This document shows, one piece after another, positions 16,896 to 25,201 of a DNA stretch of 64,000 nucleotides. The notes beneath the pieces are model-generated. The model saw only the letters and a list, made by a program, of their open reading frames with translations, ran no database searches and was not told where the DNA came from. Every line of letters starts with the position of its first letter. Position 1 is the stretch's first letter. The DNA is from JAOEGB01 sp041262585 (GTDB taxonomy: Bacteria; Actinomycetota; Actinomycetes; Streptosporangiales; Streptosporangiaceae): assembly GCF_041262585.1 (NCBI RefSeq), contig NZ_JBGCBZ010000022.1:1-64000 (forward strand). The letters are read 5' to 3'. Made by a program: the position numbers and the translations under genes.

Positions 16896-17782
16896 CCGCC
16901 ACGAACGCCGTACACGCCATCCGGCCCCTGGCCCCGGACGTCCAGGTCGTCGAGCGGGTCGAGAAGCTGGCGGCCGCCGCCCTCTGGGCCGACGCCGCGG
17001 AGGCGCCGCTCCTGGTCCGGCGCCTCTCCACCCCGCCCGACGGGCGCCGCTGGACGGCGCTCGCCACTCCCGCCCTCGACGGCGTCGTCTTCGCGTCCAT
17101 GTCGGAGGGCGGCGTGGGGCATGTCGACCTGCTCGCCGTCGAGCCCGCCGCCCAGGGGCGCGGGACAGGCCGCGCGCTCGTCCGGGCGGCCGAGGAGTGG
17201 CTGCGGTGCGAAGGCGCCACCGAGGCCCGCTTCGCGGGCAACCCGCCCTGCTACGCCTGGCCCGGCATCGACGTCCGCTACACCCCGGCGGCCTGCCTCG
17301 TCGAGAGCCTGGGGTACGACCGGTACCGCGTGGCCTGGAACATGACCGCCGACCTGCCCTCCGTCGTCCCCGACGACCGGGCCGAGCTTGATCGGCTCGC
17401 CTCGGCCGGGGTGACCGTACGGGACGCCTCCCTGACGGAGCGCGCTCCGGTGGCCGAGTTCGTGAGGCGGAACTGGAACGACTCGTGGGCCTGGGAGGTC
17501 GAGCAGGCCACCGGCTGCCACTACGCGGTGCGGGACGGGGAGATCCTCGCGTTCGCCGCGTGGGGCTCCCGGCCCCTCTGGTTCGGCCCGATGGGGACGG
17601 CCGAGGCCGCCCGGGGGCTCGGGGTCGGCCGGGTTCTGCTGCGCAGATGCCTCGCCGAGCAGGCGGCGGCCGGGCTTCGCAGCGTGCAGATCGGCTGGGT
17701 CGGGCCGATCCGGTTCTACGCCCAGGCGGCCGCCGCGAGGGTCGAGCGCGTCTTCTGGCTCTACCGCCGCCCGCTCGGCTGA
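16892..17782 (+). CDS. tandem GNAT acetyltransferase in the muropeptide operon
   Basis: 296 residues, GTG overlapping the ATPase stop (GTGA). Two GNAT halves: the first has V-E-P-A-A-Q-G-R-G-T-G-R-A-L-V (acetyl-CoA pyrophosphate loop, about 90-105), the second has the degraded loop G-L-G-V-G-R-V-L-L near 250. Double-GNAT proteins often keep only one active half. It is translationally coupled to the importer, so it likely acetylates an imported compound, perhaps a de-N-acetylated amino sugar or a peptide amine released from cell wall. That role is inference from position alone. Its 3' end overlaps the convergent namZ by 22 bp. Confidence 0.8.
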   Translation: MTATNAVHAIRPLAPDVQVVERVEKLAAAALWADAAEAPLLVRRLSTPPDGRRWTALATPALDGVVFASMSEGGVGHVDLLAVEPAAQGRGTGRALVRAAEEWLRCEGATEARFAGNPPCYAWPGIDVRYTPAACLVESLGYDRYRVAWNMTADLPSVVPDDRAELDRLASAGVTVRDASLTERAPVAEFVRRNWNDSWAWEVEQATGCHYAVRDGEILAFAAWGSRPLWFGPMGTAEAARGLGVGRVLLRRCLAEQAAAGLRSVQIGWVGPIRFYAQAAAARVERVFWLYRRPLG

Positions 17783-18897
17783 TGCCGGCCGTACAGCAGC
17801 TCGACCTCGCCCAGCCAGGGGACCGGCGCGCACAGCTCCCGCGGATCGTCGCCCGCGTCGAGGCTCCGGCGAAGCGCGTCCGACCCCCACAGCAGGTCGA
17901 GGAACGGGTCGCAGGCGAAGTCGGCGGGGTAGAGCGTGCGGAGCACGTGCAGCATCGACACGCCGGTGAGCACCGGCCGGAACGACCGCCGGTCGCCGAC
18001 GTGCGCCTGGACACCCCGCACCGGCACACCCGCGTGCTTGCCGAAGGCCGGCGTGAACCACGTGTCGCGGAACCGGACGCCCGGCAGGCCCAGGCCGTTC
18101 AGCGCCCCGGCGAACCGCCCGTCGGCGTACGGCGCGCCCACCAGCTCGAACGGCCGCGTGGTCCCGCGCCCCTCGGACACGTTGGTCCCCTCGAACAGGC
18201 CGGTCCCGGGATAGACGAGCGCGGTCTCCAGCGTGGGCATGTTCACCGACGGCATGACCCAGGGCAGGCCCGTCTCGTCGAAGTACGCCTCCCGTCGCCA
18301 TCCCTGGAGGGCCACCACCTCCAGCTTCGCGTTGATCGTACGGTTGACGAACAGGGCCAGCTCGCCCACCGTGAGGCCGTGCCGCACGGGGATGGGGGCG
18401 CGGCCCACGAAGCTGGCGTAGGACGGGTCGAGCAGCGGCCCCTCGCTCGCCACGCCGCCGATCGGGTTGGGCCGGTCCAGGACGACGAACCGCGATCCGA
18501 GGCGCGCCGCGGTGACCATGAGGTCGTACATCGTCCAGACGTAGGTGTAGAAGCGGGTGCCGACGTCGCCGATGTCGAACACGAGCGTGTCCACCCCGGA
18601 GGAGGCGACGACCTCGTCCAGCTCCGGCCCCGAGCGTTGATAGGTGTCGACGACGGGAAGCCCGGTGACAGGATCGGCGGCGTCACCCTCGCCGTGCCCC
18701 GCCTGAGCCGTGCCCCGCAGCCCGTGCTCCGGGCTGAAGAGCGCGGTCAGCGGCACACCCGCCGCCAGCAGGGCCGTTGCGGACGGGGTCAGATCGGGCA
18801 GGACTCCAGTGGGGTTGGTGACGAGGCCGACCCGGCCGCCCATCGCCGGTCGCGGCCCGGAGACCAGCTTCTCCAGCCCGGTACGCACCCGACTCAT
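17761..18897 (-). CDS. namZ: exo-beta-N-acetylmuramidase, GH171 (DUF1343)
   Basis: 378 residues, DUF1343/YbbC family. The motif F-S-P-E-H-G-L-R-G at 54-62, D-I-G-D-V-G-T-R-F-Y-T-Y near 108-119, L-D-R-P-N-P-I-G-G near 140 and E-G-T-N-V-S-E-G-R-G-T-T-R-P-F-E near 238-253 are hallmarks of the family. B. subtilis NamZ releases terminal MurNAc from peptidoglycan chains and its gene lies in the murQ operon. No signal peptide is evident in the first 25 residues, so here it may act inside the cell on imported disaccharide or trisaccharide. Divergent from murQ. Confidence 0.9.
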   Translation of the reverse strand: MSRVRTGLEKLVSGPRPAMGGRVGLVTNPTGVLPDLTPSATALLAAGVPLTALFSPEHGLRGTAQAGHGEGDAADPVTGLPVVDTYQRSGPELDEVVASSGVDTLVFDIGDVGTRFYTYVWTMYDLMVTAARLGSRFVVLDRPNPIGGVASEGPLLDPSYASFVGRAPIPVRHGLTVGELALFVNRTINAKLEVVALQGWRREAYFDETGLPWVMPSVNMPTLETALVYPGTGLFEGTNVSEGRGTTRPFELVGAPYADGRFAGALNGLGLPGVRFRDTWFTPAFGKHAGVPVRGVQAHVGDRRSFRPVLTGVSMLHVLRTLYPADFACDPFLDLLWGSDALRRSLDAGDDPRELCAPVPWLGEVELLYGRHQPSGRR

Positions 18898-18924
18898 CTC
18901 GCACTCGTCACTTTCGGACCCGTC

Positions 18925-18940
18925 ATTTCGCCCGTGAAAT
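18925..18940. promoter_or_regulatory. inverted repeat between namZ and murQ
   Basis: ATTTC-N6-GAAAT inside the 53 bp divergent gap. The dyad fits the general T-G/T-A-A-A-N-T-T-T-C type bound by RpiR regulators, and could let MurR control both genes. Short arms make this a tentative call. Confidence 0.4.
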
Positions 18941-18950
18941 CTGAGGAATC

Positions 18951-19862
18951 ATGACGCAACCACCTGCCGGTCTCGGCACTCTCGCCACTGAACAGAGCGA
19001 TCCCCGCTACAGCGGGATCGACACGCTGCCGACGGAGGAGATCGCGCGCCTCATGAACGCGGCCGACGCCGCCGTGCCCGCCGCGGTGGCCGCCGCCGTA
19101 CCGGTGATCTCGGCCGCGATCGACGGCATCGCCGGGCGGATGTCCTCGGGAGGGCGGCTGCTCTACGTGGGCGCCGGCACGTCCGGACGGCTCGCCGTGC
19201 TCGACGCCTCCGAGTGCCCGCCGACGTTCGGCACCGATCCCGAGCTGGTCCAGGGGATCATCGCGGGCGGCGACACCGCGCTCACCCGGTCGGTCGAGGG
19301 CGCCGAGGACGACGCGGAGGCGGGCGCCGCGATCATCCGCGCCAAGGGGGTCGGCCCGCTCGACTCCGTCGTGGGGATCTCGGCCAGCGGCCGCGCGCCG
19401 TACGTCGTCGCCGCGGTCGGCGAGGCCCGCCGCCTGGGCGCGCTCACCGTGGGGCTGGGATGTAACACCGCCACGCCGCTCTCCGCCGCCGCCGACCACG
19501 CCATCGAGGTCATCGTCGGGCCTGAGATCGTCACCGGCTCGACCCGGTTGAAGGCAGGCACGGCCCAGAAGCTCGTCCTCAACATGATCTCGACCATCAC
19601 GATGGTCAAGTGCGGCCGGACCTACGGCAACTACATGATCGAGGTGTCGGCGAGCAACTCCAAGCTCGTCGACCGGGCGGCCCGCATCGTCGCCGACATC
19701 ACCGGCGCAGAGGTCCCGGCGGCCCGCGAGGCCCTGGAGAAGGCCGGGCACGACGTGAAGACCGCCGTCGTGATGATCGAGCGCGGCCTCGGCCCGGACG
19801 GCGCGCGGTCGCTGCTCGCCGCGCACGGGGACAGGCTGGCCACGGCGCTTCGGCGCGGATGA
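18951..19862 (+). CDS. murQ: N-acetylmuramic acid 6-phosphate etherase
   Basis: 303 residues. MurQ cleaves the D-lactyl ether of MurNAc-6-P to give GlcNAc-6-P and D-lactate. SIS domain with G-A-G-T-S-G-R-L near 74-81 and the catalytic glutamate regions D-A-S-E-C-P-P-T-F (E88) and E-G-A-E-D-D-A (E116/E119), matching E83 and E114 of E. coli MurQ. Length and motifs are full. Coupled to the AmiE-like gene by ATGA. The kinase at 7482 would feed it. Confidence 0.95.
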   Translation: MTQPPAGLGTLATEQSDPRYSGIDTLPTEEIARLMNAADAAVPAAVAAAVPVISAAIDGIAGRMSSGGRLLYVGAGTSGRLAVLDASECPPTFGTDPELVQGIIAGGDTALTRSVEGAEDDAEAGAAIIRAKGVGPLDSVVGISASGRAPYVVAAVGEARRLGALTVGLGCNTATPLSAAADHAIEVIVGPEIVTGSTRLKAGTAQKLVLNMISTITMVKCGRTYGNYMIEVSASNSKLVDRAARIVADITGAEVPAAREALEKAGHDVKTAVVMIERGLGPDGARSLLAAHGDRLATALRRG

Positions 19863-20917
19863 CGGCGACGCCCGGCCGGGGGCTTCCGGAGATTCTGCGT
19901 GGGGCGGTGCCCGGCGTCGCGTCTGCGGCGGTCGCGGTGATCGCCGTGGACGGGCGCCCGGTCGCGACGGCCGCCGCCGGGGAGACGGCGCGGTTCGCCG
20001 ACGCCTCCGAGGCGCTGCTGCCGGACCGGCCCCCGGTCACGCCGGACTCCGTCTTCGACCTCGCGTCGATCACCAAGCTGTTCACGACCGTCGTGCTGCT
20101 CTCGCTTGCCGAGGACGGGCGCCTCGGCCTTGACGAGCCCGTCGCGACCTGGCTGCCAAGGCACTACGGTCACCGGCCGGAGATCGCCCTGCGGCACCTT
20201 CTCACGCACACGTCAGGCCTGCCGCCGGGCCGGCGGGTCGGGGAGGAGCCCTCGCCGTCCCGCTGGGACGTCATCCTGTCCACCCCGGCGCAAGGCCCGC
20301 TGGGGACGCACACCTACTCCGACGTCGGGATGATCACGGCGGGCCGGGTCGCCGAGATCGCGGGCGGAGCCTCGCTGGACGTCCTGGTGCGTGAGCGGAT
20401 CACCGCGCCGCTCGGCCTCACGGATACCGCCTATCGGCCCGGACCGGCCGTGCTGCACAGGGTCGTCGCCACCGAGCACAAGCCCGAGCGCGCGAGACCG
20501 GGGTGCGTCAGGGGAGAGGTCCACGACGAGACCGCCTACGCGCTGGGCGGCGTCGCCGGGCACGCCGGGCTGTTCTCGACCGCCGGGGACCTCCTCCGCT
20601 TCGGAGAGATGCTGCGCGCGGGCGGCGACGGAGTCCTTTCCACGGCCATGCTGTCCGAGATGACCCGCGACCACGGCGTGCCGGGCGCCGCCTTCCGCCA
20701 GGGCCTCGGCGTCCGGATCGGCGACCCGGCCATCGTCGGCCCGCTGGCCGATGCGCTCGGCCATTCCGGCTTCACCGGAACGTCGCTGGTCGTCGACCCC
20801 ACGCGCCGCCTCACCGTCGTGCTGCTCACCAACAACGTCCACCCCCTGCGCGGACGGCCCGGCATCAGGGACCTGCGCACCGCCGTCGCCGCCGAGGCGC
20901 TTCGCCTGTCAGGTTAG
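19859..20917 (+). CDS. amiE: AmiE-type serine hydrolase (muramyl-peptide amidase candidate)
   Basis: 352 residues, beta-lactamase/penicillin-binding fold with S70-I-T-K73 (SxxK), Y-S-D near 156 in the YxN position and H-S-G-F-T-G-T near 301 (KTG-box equivalent). No signal peptide, so cytoplasmic. In B. subtilis the analogous serine hydrolase AmiE (YbbE) in the murQRP-amiE-nagZ-namZ operon removes the stem peptide from MurNAc-peptides after NagZ. The same neighbours here support the same role, cleaving MurNAc-L-Ala. Alternatives are an esterase or D-peptidase. Confidence 0.78.
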   Translation: MTATPGRGLPEILRGAVPGVASAAVAVIAVDGRPVATAAAGETARFADASEALLPDRPPVTPDSVFDLASITKLFTTVVLLSLAEDGRLGLDEPVATWLPRHYGHRPEIALRHLLTHTSGLPPGRRVGEEPSPSRWDVILSTPAQGPLGTHTYSDVGMITAGRVAEIAGGASLDVLVRERITAPLGLTDTAYRPGPAVLHRVVATEHKPERARPGCVRGEVHDETAYALGGVAGHAGLFSTAGDLLRFGEMLRAGGDGVLSTAMLSEMTRDHGVPGAAFRQGLGVRIGDPAIVGPLADALGHSGFTGTSLVVDPTRRLTVVLLTNNVHPLRGRPGIRDLRTAVAAEALRLSG

Positions 20918-20920
20918 GCG

Positions 20921-20965
20921 CGTCTTTGGTCAGGCCGTCTTTGGTCAGGCCGTCTCTGGTCAGGC
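20921..20965. repeat. 15 bp x3 repeat between convergent genes
   Basis: cgtctttggtcaggc twice and cgtctctggtcaggc once, consecutive. The repeat fills the 42 bp gap between amiE and the flavoprotein and runs just over the flavoprotein stop codon. In one reverse frame it would read G-L-T-K-D units, so it may be the tail of a once longer flavoprotein. Confidence 0.85.
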
Positions 20966-22048
20966 CGCCGCTGTCGAGCCGTCCAGCAGCCGGCGGATCT
21001 CCGTCGCGGCGGCCCGGCCCGCGCGGTTCGCTCCCACCGTGCTGGCCGAGGGGCCGTAGCCGACGAGATGCAGCCGGGGCTCGGCGACCACGCGCGTGCC
21101 GTCCATCTGGATGCCGCCGCCCGGCCCGCGCAGCCTGAGCGGCGCGAGATGATCGAGGGCGGAGCGGAAGCCGGTGGCCCACACGATCACGTCGGCGCCG
21201 GCGACCCGGCCGTCGTCCCATGCGAGGCCGGTGGGAGTGACGCGGCTGAACATCGGCAACCGGTTGAGCGCCCCCTTGGCCAGGGCCTCCCGTACCACCG
21301 CGCTGTAGCCGAGACCGGTCGCGCTGACGACGCTCTGCGGCGGCAGCCCGGCCCGCACCCGCTCCTCCACCAGGGCGACGGCCGCCCGCCTGTCTTCGTC
21401 GTCGTAGGGGCCCTCGCGGAGCACCGGCGGCCTGCGGGTCACCCACAGCGTCGAGGCGGCGACCCCGGCGATCTCGGACAGCACATGCGCCGCCGAGTGA
21501 CCGCCGCCCACGACGACGACCCTCAGCCCGGCGAACTCGCCGGGCCCCCGGTAGCCGGCGTAGTGGAGCTGCCTGCCGCGGAAGCCGGTCGCGCCCGGAT
21601 AGTACGGCCAGTGGGGGTGGCTCCAGGTTCCGGTGGCGTTGACCACCGCGCGGGCCGCCCATTCGCCCGACGCCGTGGCGACCAGGAGCCGGCCGTCCTC
21701 GCCGTCGCTCACCGATCGGACGAGCACGGGCCGTAGCACCGGCAGCCCGGCCTCCTCTTCGTAGCCGGCGAAATACGCGGGCAGGACCTCGGCGGCGGGG
21801 AGGGCGGGGTCGACCTCCGGAGTCCGCTTGATCCCGGGCAGGTCGAAGATGCCGTGCACCTTCTCCATGGTCAGCGTGGGGGACCGGTGCCGCCAGGCGC
21901 CGCCTGGCCCCGCCTCCGCGTCGAGGATCACGAAGTCGATCCCGAAACGGCGCAGGAAGTACGCGCTGGACAGGCCGGCCTGCCCCGCCCCGATCACGAC
22001 GGCGCCGACCTCTCGCTGGAGTCCGGTGGTGCTCACGGTGGTGCTCAC
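20960..22048 (-). CDS. flavin-dependent monooxygenase-like oxidoreductase
   Basis: About 362 residues. Two Rossmann motifs, V-I-G-A-G-Q-A-G for FAD near 18 and V-V-G-G-G-H-S-A for NADPH near 190, plus the late A-T-G-F motif near 305, are those of class B flavoprotein monooxygenases and related NAD(P)-binding oxidoreductases (CzcO/trkA-like). Substrate unknown. The start is uncertain: GTG 22048, GTG 22036 and TTG 22060 are in frame, none with a strong ribosome site, and the two GTGs lie in a 12 bp duplicated unit (V-S-T-T twice). A longer ATG-started reading is rejected because it runs through the next gene's region. Confidence 0.8.
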   Translation of the reverse strand: MSTTVSTTGLQREVGAVVIGAGQAGLSSAYFLRRFGIDFVILDAEAGPGGAWRHRSPTLTMEKVHGIFDLPGIKRTPEVDPALPAAEVLPAYFAGYEEEAGLPVLRPVLVRSVSDGEDGRLLVATASGEWAARAVVNATGTWSHPHWPYYPGATGFRGRQLHYAGYRGPGEFAGLRVVVVGGGHSAAHVLSEIAGVAASTLWVTRRPPVLREGPYDDEDRRAAVALVEERVRAGLPPQSVVSATGLGYSAVVREALAKGALNRLPMFSRVTPTGLAWDDGRVAGADVIVWATGFRSALDHLAPLRLRGPGGGIQMDGTRVVAEPRLHLVGYGPSASTVGANRAGRAAATEIRRLLDGSTAAA

Positions 22049-22186
22049 GACCGTGGTCAACAACCGCGACCGCGCCTGCCTTCCCACGCCCGAGGCTCGG
22101 GCCCGTCCACGTCTCCCGGGCCGCGATAGGCTCGCCCCGGCTGGGTTCGGTACGGCCCGGCGTCCCGGTGACCGTGAGGGGGAGCG

Positions 22187-22492
22187 ATGTCGGTGCTGGT
22201 GGCGTTCAGCGTCACGCCCATCGGCGCTGGTGAGGACGTGGGAGAGCTGGTCGCCGAGGCGGTGCGCGTCGTTCGCGCGTCCGGCCTGCCCAACCGCACC
22301 GACGCCATGTTCACCACCATCGAAGGGGACAGCTGGGACGAGGTGCTCGCCGTCGTCAAGGACGCGGTCGCGGCCGTCGAGGCGCGCAGCCCGCGCGTCA
22401 GCCTCGTGCTGAAGGCCGACTCGCGTTCCGGCGAAGGCCGCCTCGACACCAAGGTGGCCTCCATCGAACGCCACCTGGCCTCAGACACGTGA
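22187..22492 (+). CDS. MTH1187-family thiamine-binding protein
   Basis: 101 residues beginning MSVLVAFSVTPIGAGEDVGE. Matches the YqgV/MTH1187 (PF01910) family of small ferredoxin-like-fold tetramers that bind thiamine in the cytoplasm: V-A-F-S-V-T-P-I-G at the start, conserved S-G-L-P-N-R-T-D-A-M-F-T-T-I-E-G, and C-terminal K-A-D-S-R. ggggagcg precedes the ATG. Its stop overlaps the GTG of the YjbR gene. Physiological role in this family is thiamine or thiamine-precursor handling and is not well established. Confidence 0.85.
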   Translation: MSVLVAFSVTPIGAGEDVGELVAEAVRVVRASGLPNRTDAMFTTIEGDSWDEVLAVVKDAVAAVEARSPRVSLVLKADSRSGEGRLDTKVASIERHLASDT

Positions 22493-22833
22493 TCACCGCC
22501 GAGGACGTGCGCCGGATCGCGATGGCGCTGCCGAGGACCGAGGAGAAGCTGGTCAGAGAGCGCGTCACCTTCCGCGTGGGCAGGGTCGTCTACGTGGCGA
22601 TCTCCGCTGACGAGACGTCCATGGGATTCGCGTTCCCCAAGGAGGAGCGGGCCGCCCTCATCGCGGCCGAGCCCCGGAAGTTCCACATGCCCCGCCCGTC
22701 GGACGAGCGCTACAACTGGGTGCGGGTCTGGCTCGCCGCCATCGACGAGGCCGAGCTCAAGGAGCTGGTCGTGGAGGCCTGGCGCATGGTGGTCCCCAAG
22801 CGGGTCGCCGCCGCCTACCTCTCGCCCTCCTGA
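22489..22833 (+). CDS. MmcQ/YjbR family protein
   Basis: 114 residues from GTG 22489, which overlaps the preceding stop. The pattern E-D-V-R-R-I-A-M-A-L-P-x-T-E-E near the start, V-Y-V-A-I near 36 and W-V-R-V-W-L-A near 80 fit the MmcQ/YjbR (CyaY-like fold) family, small DNA-binding-like proteins of unknown role. The end overlaps the convergent endonuclease V-like frame by 19 bp. Confidence 0.85.
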   Translation: MITAEDVRRIAMALPRTEEKLVRERVTFRVGRVVYVAISADETSMGFAFPKEERAALIAAEPRKFHMPRPSDERYNWVRVWLAAIDEAELKELVVEAWRMVVPKRVAAAYLSPS

Positions 22834-23519
22834 GCGAGCCCCGTGCCATGAGTCGGGAACCCCCGGATGCCGGTCCGGGCCGGGTGGTCCCGCTGGCGGT
22901 GCCGATCACCCTGCAGCGCCGTTCGGAGGGCGTCGCGGGAGAGCCTGTCGGCCTCTCGGGTCGTCTCGGGAAGCCGATGGGAGGGGCTCAGAGCCAGGAC
23001 GTTGCGGAAGGCGGTGTCCATGTCGGCCCGGTGGCCGACCGAGACGAAGACGGGCTTGACGCCGTCCTGCGTCCGCAGCACCCGGCCGACCACATCGCCG
23101 TCCAGGCGTAGCTCGCTCCACGCGCCCCGGTCCCGGCCCGGCTCGTCGTACGTTCCGACGAACGCCGTCTTCCCCACGCCAATGGTCGGCAGGCCGGTGA
23201 GCACGCCGAGATGGCAGGCCAGACCGAAGCGTCTCGGGTGGGCCACGCCGTACCCGTCGCAAACGATGAGATCCGGCGTGACGGTGAGCCGTTCCAGCGC
23301 CCGCACCAAACTGGGCAGCTCACGGAACGCCAGGAGCCCAGGGGCGTAGTCGAAGGCGATCAGCCCCGGCACCGCGCCCTGGGCCGATGTCAGGACATGA
23401 CCACCGTGGCGTACTCGGCTCTCCGACGCCGACCCCCCGACCGTGCCCGTGAGATGCGAGCCCGATGGGGACGGTTGGTACCGCTCGGCGGCGGCCGTCA
23501 CGAATACGCCGTAGTCCAT
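22815..23519 (-). pseudogene. nfi: endonuclease V with degenerate N-terminus
   Basis: 234-residue frame. From about residue 58 it is a clear endonuclease V: Y-A-P-G-L-L-A-F-R-E (E67 = catalytic Glu89 of T. maritima), C-D-G-Y-G-V-A-H-P-R-R-F-G-L (D88 = Asp110), T-G-L-P-T-I-G-V-G-K-T, and G-V-K-P-V-F-V-S-V-G-H. The first 57 residues do not show the G-V-D-V-A-Y strand with the first catalytic Asp, and neither do the other two reverse frames up to 23850. Without it the deoxyinosine-cleaving enzyme should be inactive. Either the 5' end was rearranged or the start lies in sequence I cannot align; the C-terminal tail after 205 is also unusual. Confidence 0.6.
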
Positions 23520-23877
23520 GGCGACCGGCTCCTCCGGCTGAACGCCCCTGTGGAAGCCGTCGACCGTGACACGCCGCGGGCACGGCCTTCGGGGCCAGGC
23601 ACGTGCCCGAGACGAGACTCCCAGCCTGGGCGGCGTCGCGCCCAGGCCGGATGGCGTCCCGCCTGGCCCGGTCGAGCGGCGACCTGCCCACCAGTGGCGA
23701 CGGGGCGCCGAACAACGAGGTCGGCCCGGGAGGATGAGCTCCGGACTTGGGCCTCCGCAACCGCCCATCCAGTGCCCGGCCTCGCGGAGGTTGCCGGGAC
23801 CATGCGGCTGTCGCCGGCCGTCGTGGCAGTTCGCCGGGCACACGGATTCGTCAGACATGCGGGCCCTTGCGCTTGTC

Positions 23878-23934
23878 AGGCGGCAGAGCCTATGCGCTTG
23901 TCAGGCAGAAGGGTCGGCCAGGGCTCTGCCGCCT
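23878..23934. terminator. long-loop inverted repeat between endonuclease V and VOC genes
   Basis: Arms aggcggcagagcc (23878-23890) and ggctctgccgcct (23922-23934), 13 bp perfect, loop 31 bases. It lies just after the stop of the reverse VOC gene (stop 23944), so it may terminate that transcript. The loop contains a second copy of tgcgcttgtcaggc also found just upstream. Sequence 23520-23943 otherwise shows no supportable gene. Confidence 0.45.
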
Positions 23935-23943
23935 CGCGGTCTG

Positions 23944-24711
23944 TCAGGCCGGGGCGCTGGTCATGACGGCGAACCGCGCGCCGTACGCGTCAGCCAGCAC
24001 GGCGAACCTGCCGACGCCCTCGACACCCATCGCCGGGACGATGACGCTCCCGCCGAGCTCCTGCGCCCTGGCCACGGTGGCGTCGCAGTCAGCCACCTCG
24101 AAGTAGGGCAGCCAGTGCGGCCGGTCTCCTGGCTGGAGCGGCATGACACCGCCCAGGCTCGGGTTGTCGCCCTCAGCGGTCGATAACACGATGTACGTCG
24201 CGTCGTCGAACGGCATTTCCTCGGACGTCCAGCCGAAGACGGTCTGGTAGAAGGGGAGGACGGCCGAGGGGTCCGGGACGTAGACCTCGGTCCAGCACAG
24301 TGAGCCGGGGTCGGTGACGAGATCCAGGCCCTTGGTCTCTCCGGGCTCCCAGACGGCGAACTCCGCCCCACCGGGGTCGGTGAACCCGGCCATCCGCCCA
24401 TTGGTGAAGACGTCGAACGCCGGGAACCGGACGGTCCCGCCCGCCTGCTCGACCGCCTTGGTGGTGGCGTCGGCGTCGTTGGTGTGGAAGTACACCGTCC
24501 AGGCCGAGACGGCGCCTTCCTCGGTGAGCGGGCCGACGGCGGCGACGGTCTTGCCGTCCACCTGCAAGAACCCATAACCGCCCGAGTCGGGCCCGGCCGA
24601 CTGGAAGCTCCAGCCGAGCAGAGCGCAGTAGAAGGCGGACGCGGCTTCGGTGTCCGGTGTGCCGAGATCGATCCAGTTCGGGGCACCGGGAACGTAGTTG
24701 GTTGTAAGCAT
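23944..24711 (-). CDS. double-domain VOC (glyoxalase/bleomycin resistance) protein
   Basis: 255 residues made of two vicinal-oxygen-chelate domains (about 8-120 and 135-252). Each has the beta-alpha-beta-beta-beta pattern: W-I-D-L-G-T-P-D-x-E-A-A-x-x-F-Y at the start of the first, W-T-E-V-Y-V-P-D at the start of the second, with G-G-A-E-F-A-V-W and G-A-R-F-A-V ending each. Such proteins are common in actinomycetes (CFP30B-like) with unknown substrates. Start ATG 24711 is preceded by aaggaa at good distance; longer frames upstream are not supported. Confidence 0.85.
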   Translation of the reverse strand: MLTTNYVPGAPNWIDLGTPDTEAASAFYCALLGWSFQSAGPDSGGYGFLQVDGKTVAAVGPLTEEGAVSAWTVYFHTNDADATTKAVEQAGGTVRFPAFDVFTNGRMAGFTDPGGAEFAVWEPGETKGLDLVTDPGSLCWTEVYVPDPSAVLPFYQTVFGWTSEEMPFDDATYIVLSTAEGDNPSLGGVMPLQPGDRPHWLPYFEVADCDATVARAQELGGSVIVPAMGVEGVGRFAVLADAYGARFAVMTSAPA

Positions 24712-25201
24712 GGCGGCTTCCTTGTCGAGTGTCCTCGTGGTCAATGGCTCATGACTCGCGCACAGCCTGCCAGGGTCCACTGACAATTCTCGCGCTTCCC
24801 ATAACTCGCCATCGTCGAGCCCACCCGCCGTCGGCTCCGGCGTTGGCGGGCAGGCGGCAGCCACACGGAAGCGGACAGGCCGAGCCGTACGAACGGAAGG
24901 GTCAGCGTCTGCCACGGCGAAGCAGCCAGACCTCGGCGGCGATTGCGGTCGGCAGGTCAGTAGGACCGTCGGCCTTGAACTCGGCGCCCCCGATACTCCG
25001 GTGTACGGCGGGCGATTTGAACCGCTATGCCTTCCCCGCCGGAATCTCACCGGTAAGTAGGTTTCTTATACCACTGCGTCCATCGATGCGCAGACATATC
25101 GGCGTAATTCTCACTGTCATAGGAACCAGAAAGGGGGCATGGTGAATTCCTGGCCCTCCGCCCGAAGCGTTTTTGTCGGTGGTGGTTGGTAGTTTTACCG
25201 T
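24712..25201. other. 490 bp intergenic region
   Basis: Separates the divergent VOC and DUF222/HNH genes. It contains an AT-richer stretch near 25045-25130 but no convincing gene, tRNA or clear promoter pair. The HNH gene starts at GTG 25202 with no visible Shine-Dalgarno and a TAGTTT box at 25190-25195, so its mRNA may be leaderless. Confidence 0.4.

Noticed and set aside
20921..20965. Three direct repeats read as a small CRISPR-like array
   Set aside because: Units are contiguous with no spacers and no cas gene is present; it is a simple tandem repeat.
24951..25060. Possible tRNA or integration site near ggcgatttgaaccgc
   Set aside because: No acceptor stem or T-arm could be paired, and no integrase is nearby.
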